A DNA stretch of 56,172 nucleotides from Bacillota bacterium (GTDB taxonomy: Bacteria; Bacillota; Clostridia; Christensenellales; UBA1242), in NCBI GenBank assembly GCA_009780065.1, contig WRAS01000007.1, forward strand, positions 1-56,172, read 5' to 3'. The translations under genes were made by a program, and so were the position numbers. Under the pieces are notes generated by a model. The model saw nothing but the letters and a program-made list of their open reading frames with translations. It had not been told where the DNA came from and searched no databases. Positions 1-6,500 of the stretch are shown one piece after another; the first letter of the stretch is position 1; each line of letters starts with the position of its first letter.

Positions 1-121
1 AATAGCATGCGAGGATCGTCGGCGTTAATGAACCTACCGGTCTGGGGGTCGTAGAAGCGGGAGTGCATATAATAAAACCCAGTTTCCTCGTCCCAGAATT
101 TGCCGCGCCAGCGGAATGGGT
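1..121 (-). repeat. RHS anchor repeat, copy A
   Basis: First of four nearly identical DNA segments encoding NPFRWRGKFWDEETGFYYMH and the following RHS core end. It closely matches 4215-4350 in the full-length rhs gene and could serve as homology for cassette exchange. It is cut by the window edge. Confidence 0.85.
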
Positions 122-125
122 TCAT
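1..125 (-). CDS. Orphan RHS C-terminal cassette A (partial, runs off left edge)
   Basis: The reading frame starts at ATG 125 and encodes MNPFRWRGKFW, then the RHS core end with YYMHSRFYDPQTGRF and NADDPRML, and leaves the window. It begins exactly at the conserved anchor shared with the full-length RHS gene and lies 10 nt after the stop of the small gene at 136-405. It has no signal peptide, no YD-repeat body, no clear Shine-Dalgarno site and no promoter of its own. This is what an orphan tip displaced by recombination should look like. The variable toxin domain lies outside the window, so its activity cannot be judged. Confidence 0.75.
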   Translation of the reverse strand, partial: MNPFRWRGKFWDEETGFYYMHSRFYDPQTGRFINADDPRML

Positions 126-135
126 GTTAAAAACA

Positions 136-405
136 TTACGGCATATTTTCCTCCTCAGGCCAATCAATTTTTTTCCATGCTTCCCACCCCTCTTTTGTCA
201 TAGCATACATTGGTAATTTCTTTGGTCCAAAACAGCCCGTATCATAAATCATTTTCTCCACAACTAATTCACTGATTTTTTCTCTGATTACTTCATAACT
301 TACATGCTCAAAAAACTCTTCAAGATATCCCTGAATTTGTATCTCGCATTCACCAATATCACGACCATCCGCTAAACTGTTTAAAATGTGTTTTTTAATT
401 GTCAT
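136..405 (-). CDS. Putative immunity protein B, small winged-helix-like (89 aa)
   Basis: An 89-residue acidic protein that starts 6 nt after orphan cassette B, with a strong GAGGAGG site ahead of ATG 405. It is visibly related to the 94-residue protein at 1866-2150: both contain ISELV, an IY pair, then Y-A-(M/L)-T-K-x-G-x-E-A-W near the C terminus. The spacing of helices and the late tyrosine and T-K-G stretch suggest a compact winged-helix fold (inference). Position directly behind an RHS tip is the usual place for a cognate immunity gene. A DNA-binding role cannot be excluded. Confidence 0.6.
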   Translation of the reverse strand: MTIKKHILNSLADGRDIGECEIQIQGYLEEFFEHVSYEVIREKISELVVEKMIYDTGCFGPKKLPMYAMTKEGWEAWKKIDWPEEENMP

Positions 406-411
406 TTACTT

Positions 412-1182
412 CTACCTCCTCGGTACCCAATGTGGAAGCCAAGAATGTGGGTGCCTTGGCGCAGGAGTGCCAGCCGCATTTCTGGTCAAACGGTGTACAC
501 CGAATAACTCCCATGTTCGTGGATTATAAAACAAACTATACGTAGCAGTACCATGCTTAAATTGTGTACTTGGCTCAACAGTTTGTCTGAGTAAGCGCCA
601 TTGATTTTGAGGCACGTTTCTCATATGCCTAGGCGGTGCCGAAAAAGACCTAGCAATTGCACCGGCACCATATCCAACACCCAAAGTAGCCGCGGTGACC
701 ACTATGACCCCACCAACCGAGAACCCTACACCAAACCATCCATGGCGTTCATAAGTTTGGATCCAATAGCGAGCATGCAATGGATTTGAGTTTATAATAC
801 TATTTATCATGAACTGCTGTGGGTCGTCTATTAAGTTTGATACTGGATCTGTAATAATTCTGCCAGACAATATATTACTTACCGTGGTTACAATTCCTAT
901 GGCTAAGCCCCTAAAAAAGTTCCCAACCGCACTATACCCCGTCGGATCGTAGTACATAATTGGGTTGTTAAGGGCGTAGGCGAAGAGGTTGCTGCCACCA
1001 TTTGCCGTGCCCATTGTTGCCGTGGCGAATAGCATGCGGGGGTCGTCGGCGTTAATGAACCTGCCCGTCATTGGGTCATAAAAACGGGAATGCATTAGAT
1101 AAAACCCAGTTTCCTCGTCCCAGAATTTGCCGCGCCAGCGGAATGGGTTGAGGTTCGCGCGGTTGTTTTCGTGGTGTTCCAC
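412..1182 (-). CDS. Orphan RHS C-terminal toxin cassette B (256 aa)
   Basis: The protein begins MEHHENNRANLNPFRWRGKF, passes through the RHS core end (FINADDPRMLF, LFAYALNNPIMYYDPTGY at about residues 45-82), a hydrophobic glycine-rich pre-toxin stretch (about 145-175), and a C-terminal basic tip of about 65 residues. The tip pattern (WRL, V-x-P-x-T, S-x-x-x-FYN-x-R, then an HP-rich tail) matches that of cassette C at 2164-2997, so the two look like diverged versions of one toxin domain. Upstream, in the same frame, lies a remnant with a stop codon (1201-1296). Nuclease activity would be typical of RHS tips, but I recognise no catalytic signature. Start is uncertain; no Shine-Dalgarno site is evident. 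Confidence 0.7.
   Translation of the reverse strand: MEHHENNRANLNPFRWRGKFWDEETGFYLMHSRFYDPMTGRFINADDPRMLFATATMGTANGGSNLFAYALNNPIMYYDPTGYSAVGNFFRGLAIGIVTTVSNILSGRIITDPVSNLIDDPQQFMINSIINSNPLHARYWIQTYERHGWFGVGFSVGGVIVVTAATLGVGYGAGAIARSFSAPPRHMRNVPQNQWRLLRQTVEPSTQFKHGTATYSLFYNPRTWELFGVHRLTRNAAGTPAPRHPHSWLPHWVPRR
933..1149 (-). repeat. RHS anchor repeat, copy B
   Basis: About 217 bp almost identical to 2715-2931 (copy C). It encodes the RHS core end from NPFRWRGKF to YYDPTGY. The part from about 1028 on also matches copies A and D. Confidence 0.85.
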
Positions 1183-1200
1183 GAACCGGGAGTTGGCGGT

Positions 1201-1296
1201 TTACCAGACCCTCGTGTTGCCGTGGGCGTCGTTTTCATAGAGGACAAAGCCCTTTTCAGGAATTAAAAATTGATGGTCGAGTTTGTGACAGCCCAT
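1201..1296 (-). pseudogene. Relic 5' end of orphan RHS cassette B (31 codons, then stop)
   Basis: ATG 1296 opens MGCHKLDHQF and runs to a TAA at 1201-1203. The same frame then continues without further stops into cassette B (VEHHENNRANLNPF). The first seven codons resemble the start of cassette C (MGCPKLD; 19 of 22 bases match). ATG 1296 is preceded by the extended -10 TGCTAAACT ending 6 nt before it. The phrase YENDAHGNTRVW resembles the RHS phrase YDAWGN in the full-length gene. I read this as the original, now interrupted, start of cassette B. Confidence 0.55.
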
Positions 1297-1334
1297 GAAA
1301 ATAGTTTAGCATTTTATACAAAAAAACAACACCT

Positions 1335-1820
1335 TTATTTAATTTTTGTCCCCGTATTAAAATTCAATTTAATTTTCTTTCCATTAAAATCTTCCAAAAG
1401 AATAAAATTGTCTTTGACTTCAATGAGGCCAATTATCTCATTGAAATCTTTTTCCCATTTTTTTTCAAACGACGAATTTAACAGAAACAACCCCAACTCA
1501 CCAACAACAAGGATACATTCATTCTTTATCAAAAACTCATGGAACACATAAAAAACTTCATATGATTTAACTAATTCGCCATTCAACTTATAAACATTGA
1601 ATGAGCCTCCCATTCCTATTAAGAGATGTTCGCGATACAATTCTACCTGTGGGTCAATTCCAACTGTTCCAGACTTTATTCCAACATTAATTATTTTATC
1701 GCCAAAACGAAACTCCACTGCGTGATACGCATCATTCATATCAAATTGATGCTCATCCACAATGAAGTCAAATTTTTTATTGGCAAAACCGTATTTATCC
1801 AACTTTATCAAAGTAATCAT
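1335..1820 (-). CDS. Putative orphan immunity protein (161 aa)
   Basis: A 161-residue protein rich in short hydrophobic/aromatic beta-like stretches (VGIDPQVELY, LLIGMGGSFNVYKLNGE, LFLLNSSFEKKW, NFILLEDFNGKKI) that suggest an all-beta, possibly propeller-like fold. It starts at ATG 1820 behind a GAGAGGG site. It sits in the toxin array but no RHS tip lies directly upstream; the preceding gene is the small immunity candidate at 1866-2150. An immunity gene left behind when its toxin cassette was lost, or a second antidote for cassette C, are both possible. I do not recognise the family. Confidence 0.5.
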   Translation of the reverse strand: MITLIKLDKYGFANKKFDFIVDEHQFDMNDAYHAVEFRFGDKIINVGIKSGTVGIDPQVELYREHLLIGMGGSFNVYKLNGELVKSYEVFYVFHEFLIKNECILVVGELGLFLLNSSFEKKWEKDFNEIIGLIEVKDNFILLEDFNGKKIKLNFNTGTKIK

Positions 1821-1865
1821 ATTTCCCTCTCTTAAACTAGCCGATAAACCAAAACGTTATCAGCG

Positions 1866-2150
1866 CTATCTTTTCTCCTGCAATTTTTCAATCTGTTCCC
1901 ATGCCTCTTTCCCTTTTTTTGTTAGAGCATACCAATCAGTCTCTGGTTCATTAGAATTACCAGACCATCTTCCACAGACATAGATAAGTTCTTCTTTTAC
2001 TAATTCTGAAATACTGTTTCTAACGTCATTGATACTTACATCATTTTCATCCTCAAACATTCCCATTAACCTAATCTCATCCTCAGGATTAGTTCCATTA
2101 TGTAGCGATAATATCGCCAGTATTTCTTCTTTAATAAATAATTCTTTCAT
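1866..2150 (-). CDS. Putative immunity protein C, small winged-helix-like (94 aa)
   Basis: The frame is open to 2315, but the start is placed at ATG 2150 (MKELFIKEEI) because TATAGGAGA lies about 9 nt upstream, overlapping the stop of the RHS tip at 2164. The 94-residue product is acidic and related to the 89-residue protein at 136-405 (shared ISELV, IY, then Y-A-L-T-K-K-G-K-E-A-W). The tight linkage (13 nt) to cassette C and the parallel arrangement behind cassette B support an antidote role. Confidence 0.6.
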   Translation of the reverse strand: MKELFIKEEILAILSLHNGTNPEDEIRLMGMFEDENDVSINDVRNSISELVKEELIYVCGRWSGNSNEPETDWYALTKKGKEAWEQIEKLQEKR

Positions 2151-2163
2151 ATATTTTAATCTC

Positions 2164-2997
2164 CTATATAAATGGTGGGAATCTAAAATGGAATGGATGC
2201 GGCCTACGCCCGCCAATAATAACATGCGTTCTAAGTTCTTGACCAGTCCATCTATGTTGATAAAATCTCTCGATAGACATGCCTCCTCTATATGCTCTAC
2301 CTGTTGCTGGACCAACTTCTGAACCAGTTAGTCTCCACATTTGTGGATTTTTTTTGAAGCTCCTCTTCATTTGGTGTTGCGTCATTGGCCTTGTCGCCCA
2401 CCCATGCACCCCTCGTATCGTATTCCCAACAACCTTTGAAGCCCCCACGGTACCAAACATCAATGCTGTCTGTCCAATGGTATGCCCTAACTGGTAATGA
2501 GAGGATACCCACAGGCCTCCCCAGCCATGTTGTAGGTATGCCTGGCGGTTTTGTCTCAGTCTGTCAAAGTATCCACCAAAGACTATTCCTCCAGGTCGGC
2601 TTGGTGCCAAGGCAATTTGGGTCAGCGTTTCTTCATCACCTGTAACTATGCCTACTACTGTATTATACAGTCCCACAAAGAAATCTACAACTCCTCTGAA
2701 TATCAAAGATGGGATATACCCCGTCGGATCGTAGTACATAATCGGGTTGTTGAGGGCGTAGGCGAAGAGGTTGCTGCCGCCGTTTGCCGTGCCCATTGTT
2801 GCCGTGGCGAATAGCATGCGGGGGTCGTCGGCGTTAATGAACCTGCCGGTTTGGGGGTCGTAGTAGCGGCTGTGCATATAATAAAAGCCAGTTTCCTCGT
2901 CCCAGAATTTGCCACGCCAACGGAACGGGTTCCAGCGGGTGACACTGCCCGGTGCGTCCCAGGCGTAGTTATAATAGTCGAGTTTGGGGCAGCCCAT
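2164..2997 (-). CDS. Orphan RHS C-terminal toxin cassette C (277 aa)
   Basis: The protein begins MGCPKLDYYNYAWDAPGSV, then NPFRWRGKFW, the RHS core end (to YYDPTGY near residue 93), a hydrophobic pre-toxin segment, and a basic tip of about 60 residues ending in an H/P/F-rich tail (RRPHPFHFRFPPFI). From YAWDAPGSV on it matches the full-length RHS protein; the first ten codons are unrelated to it. ATG 2997 lacks a Shine-Dalgarno site, but TGTTATAAT ends 5 nt upstream, so the cassette might be transcribed on its own as a leaderless mRNA. No secretion signal is present, so any product would remain in the cytoplasm unless recombined behind the full-length gene. Confidence 0.7.
   Translation of the reverse strand: MGCPKLDYYNYAWDAPGSVTRWNPFRWRGKFWDEETGFYYMHSRYYDPQTGRFINADDPRMLFATATMGTANGGSNLFAYALNNPIMYYDPTGYIPSLIFRGVVDFFVGLYNTVVGIVTGDEETLTQIALAPSRPGGIVFGGYFDRLRQNRQAYLQHGWGGLWVSSHYQLGHTIGQTALMFGTVGASKVVGNTIRGVHGWATRPMTQHQMKRSFKKNPQMWRLTGSEVGPATGRAYRGGMSIERFYQHRWTGQELRTHVIIGGRRPHPFHFRFPPFI
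2715..2931 (-). repeat. RHS anchor repeat, copy C
   Basis: Nearly identical to copy B over its full length. With copy D it also shares the extension through CCAGCGGGTGAC and the GCGTCCCAGGC segment up to about 2968. Confidence 0.85.
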
Positions 2998-3002
2998 AAT
3001 TT

Positions 3003-3011
3003 ATTATAACA
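3003..3011 (-). promoter_or_regulatory. Extended -10 element upstream of cassette C
   Basis: Minus-strand TGT-TATAAT, a full consensus extended -10, ends 5 nt before ATG 2997, with a weak -35 candidate TTTTCA 17 nt further up (3026-3031). It sits between the immunity gene and the orphan tip and predicts a start at or next to the A of the ATG. Confidence 0.5.
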
Positions 3012-3040
3012 CCATTCGACGGCAATGAAAATCAATTAAA

Positions 3041-3553
3041 TTATTTTTTAAGAACCCATTGTATAGTGGGTGTCCCACCTGGAAGTTGCTTTATTCTTTC
3101 TAAAAATTTTTCAGCAAATTCTTCAATTTCCCAATTAACTAATTCATATTCATCTAATGAGACCTCATTTCCAGTACAAGTGTGAAAATATGTAATTTTT
3201 TCTACGCTTTCTCTGCTATACAAATTAATAATGAATTCGTTTAACTGTATTAAACGCATCTGCAATTTGTTATAGCAAATATCTTTAAGTTTCCTTTTCT
3301 GCAACAAAAAATCAGGTTGAAAAAAATCCTCATGACAATTCCAATATTTAACATTATATTTCTGTAAATCAATGTTTTCATAACCGCACGCAATATTAAA
3401 ATAAACTTCTCCCGCATCCAACTCAATTAAATCCATTAAATCATTTTTTTCTACACATAAAAAGATGTGAATATCGTTTTTTTGATACCCTTTTAACTTT
3501 AAGCCGTCTGATATCTGGTTAAATTTTATTTTTCCAAAGATAAAAGTGCTCAC
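3041..3553 (-). CDS. Putative immunity protein for the full-length RHS toxin (170 aa)
   Basis: A 170-residue soluble protein starting at GTG 3553, supported by an AGGAGG site about 7 nt upstream. It begins 18 nt after the stop of the full-length rhs gene, the standard location of a cognate immunity gene. It has aromatic, acidic stretches (LIELDAGEVYFNIACGYENI, YELVNWEIEEFAEKF) and no membrane segment or signal peptide, consistent with neutralising a cytosolic toxin. I do not recognise the family; the assignment rests on position. Confidence 0.6.
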   Translation of the reverse strand: MSTFIFGKIKFNQISDGLKLKGYQKNDIHIFLCVEKNDLMDLIELDAGEVYFNIACGYENIDLQKYNVKYWNCHEDFFQPDFLLQKRKLKDICYNKLQMRLIQLNEFIINLYSRESVEKITYFHTCTGNEVSLDEYELVNWEIEEFAEKFLERIKQLPGGTPTIQWVLKK

Positions 3554-3571
3554 TACAAACCTCCTTAAATA

Positions 3572-6500
3572 TCAAAACCATGGAAATGGATGAACTGTTT
3601 GACTCCATCTCCAAGCACCACTACGATTGCTCCAAGTAAATCTATGTATATGAAGTGATGAACCTGCATGCGCCCTACCACCATAATCTATTCTCCAAAC
3701 TTGTCTCCCTCTCATATTATACTGAGTAACACTTGTACCTCTTGGTGTTACTTGCGTATATCTGCTATTTGGTCTACCAAATCCACTTCTAGGTGCTTGA
3801 TGTGATCCTACAGTTGATGTTGGTCTAAATTTCCATAATGCTTTCGCTCCAGACCCAACAGCCATAGTTCCAGCGACCATTACTGTTAATCCGATTTGCC
3901 TACCAAATGCATTACCCACGGCCTGCCAATCTCCTTGAATAGCAGAATTAATCATGTGATGTCTAGCAGTTGTTGTACCCATTGGATCTCGCATGATGTT
4001 CCACGTAAACCTAAGAGGATCACTTGAAATATGTTCCCACATATTCGATAATGTCTCACTTGGATTTGTAACAGCGTGCCAAGTATCTTGGAAAAATTCA
4101 ACAATCCCTTGCCATACCCAACTAAGAAACCCATACCCTGAATCATCACGGAACATAACAGGATTATTGTATGCATACATAAATAGATTTGCACCGTGAA
4201 CAGGGGCGAGTTTAGATTCCGTGAACAACATCCGCGGATCATCTGCGTTAATGAAGCGGCCGGTTTGGGGATCGTAGAAGCGGGAGTGCATATAATAAAA
4301 CCCAGTTTCCTCGTCCCAGAATTTGCCGCGCCAGCGGAATGGGTTCCAGCGGGTGACGCTACCGGGGGCGTCCCAGGCATAACAGGTGTGGTTGCCCCAG
4401 GCGTCGTAACTGTATGTGCCCATCAAGGTTCCGATGGAGTTGTAGATCGCAATTACGTCGCCCAAGATGTTTCGGCGGAAGAAGTAGTCTCTTCCTCGCC
4501 AATTCATTCCTGCGATTCCTTGGTCGTCGTAGAAGTACCAGATGAATTCGCCAAGGCGTTGTTCGCCAATTAATCTGTCTCCGTTCCAGAAATATCTTGC
4601 CTCGAATTGTTGGTTCTGTTTGCGGGTGCGACGGCCTTGGTAATCGTATTCCATGGTTACGGTTCCCATGCCTCGGCCGCGGCACGCGTTTGTTATCTGG
4701 CGCAGTTGGCGTCCGTTCTGCCATTCGAATTCTATTTGCGGGCGTCCGGGGCTGCTGCTTCGGTATATTAACGGGTTGCCGATGGGGTCGTGGGTGATGG
4801 GTTGACCATTGAATGATGTTAGCAGGTCGCGCCAGGTTGGGTCGGTGTATTGGTAGTTGTTTGTGCCCAATATTACGTTTGTGGTGTGGTTGCGCAATAT
4901 TGTTTGGGTTATGTTTCCGCCGTTGTCGTAGAAGTATTCGGTTCTTTGGTTTTGTCGGTGGTCGATGAATCTTGTTAGGCGGTTATGTTGGTCGTAGTAA
5001 AATGATTGGGTGAGTACATTGTTTATGCGTACCTGGTGGATGTTACCGTTTGGGTGGTAGGTGTAGCTGAGGCTGTCGCGGACAGCGTTATTGATTCGGA
5101 ACTCGTCTTGCATTAGGCGGTGGTTGGTGTATGCGAATGTGTTGCGGAAGTTGGTGGTGCCTCGGGTCAATGTTCGGGTATGCATTTGGTGTTGTTGGTT
5201 GTATGCGTATGCCACCGTGAAGCGGTTGTGGTTGTTTATTGTTACCGGTCGACCGTATCTGTCTATGGTTAGGGTTTGTTGGGATTGCGGGGTGTTGTTT
5301 AGGAAGACGTCGCTGCGGAATTGGTTGGGGGTGGTTGGGATGCGGTGTTGGATTTCCACGTTGGTTGTTCCGTTGCGGATTGCCGTGACGTGCATGGTGT
5401 CGCGGGTTTCGTGCCAGTAGTGTACGCCCGTTGAGTGTTGCATTTGGATGTTGTGGTTGTTGGTGCCATAGCGGATTATGTTAACGTTGAAATTGTGCGT
5501 TCCTTGGATGCCGGTGAGTTCGCCCACGTCGTTATGGTGGTATTGCACCAATTGCCCGTTGCCGTGTAAGATGGATGCGAGGTTTCTTTGGTCGGGTGTG
5601 TATGTGAAGGTCATTAGGTCGCGAGCGCCGATGCTGATGCGACTTAAATTACCAAAGTTGTTGTACGCGAAATTGGTTGTGAAGTTATTGTGGCTGATTG
5701 TGCTGAGAAACCCGCGGTCGTTGTAGCCAAAGTTGGTTATGATGCCGTTGGTGTTTATTGCGGTTAGGAGGCCTGTGCTCTGCTCTGTTGTATTTGTTCG
5801 GGTTTGGTTGGGACTGCCCCCTGGGGAGCCTACTACTGTCGTGGTGATTGTGCCGTTGGCGTTGTAGGTAAAGTTTGTTCGTACGCCGTTCTCGTCTATG
5901 ATGAAGTTTATTCGGCCGTCGGGGAGAAAGCCCATGGATGAGGTGGTTGCGATGTTATTTTTTCCGTATTCGCGGATTTCGGATAGGTGACCTTGGGCGT
6001 TGTATATGTAGACGATGCGACTTTGTTGGACGCCGTGGATTGTTTCGGTGACCGCGCGTAGTCTGTTTGGGTATCTTTGCGGGGTGTTCCAATACCATGC
6101 GGGATAGTACTCGAAATGGAACATGGTTACCGTGTTGTCGATTGGGTTGAAGCGGCTTTGGCTGTGAATTTGGCCGTTTGGGAGGAATCTTGGGCGGAGG
6201 TCGCGTTGTTGGTCTTCGTTTGGAGTGTGGGGTAATCGCACGGCGTTTATATAGCCAACGCGGATGAGGTTGTTTGTGTGGCCGCGCACGGTTACGTCAA
6301 GGCGGTTAAGGTTGCGCACGTTGTTCAGGGTTATTGTCGCGAATTGCCAACCTGTGACCTGGCCATTTGTGAAGAAGCGGATTGGTTGGGTGCCGCCGTT
6401 AAGGCGAAGTTCGATTGATGGCAGTGATGTTCGGGCGTCTTGTTTCACCCAGACGGATATTGCGTAGCTGTGTGTGCCATCGGTGCCTGTTAGGTTGGTG

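Noticed and set aside
2164-2315. N-terminal extension of the small immunity gene up to 2315
   Set aside because: That part overlaps the RHS tip in another frame, and ATG 2150 has a clear AGGAG site and matches the length of the paralogue at 136-405.
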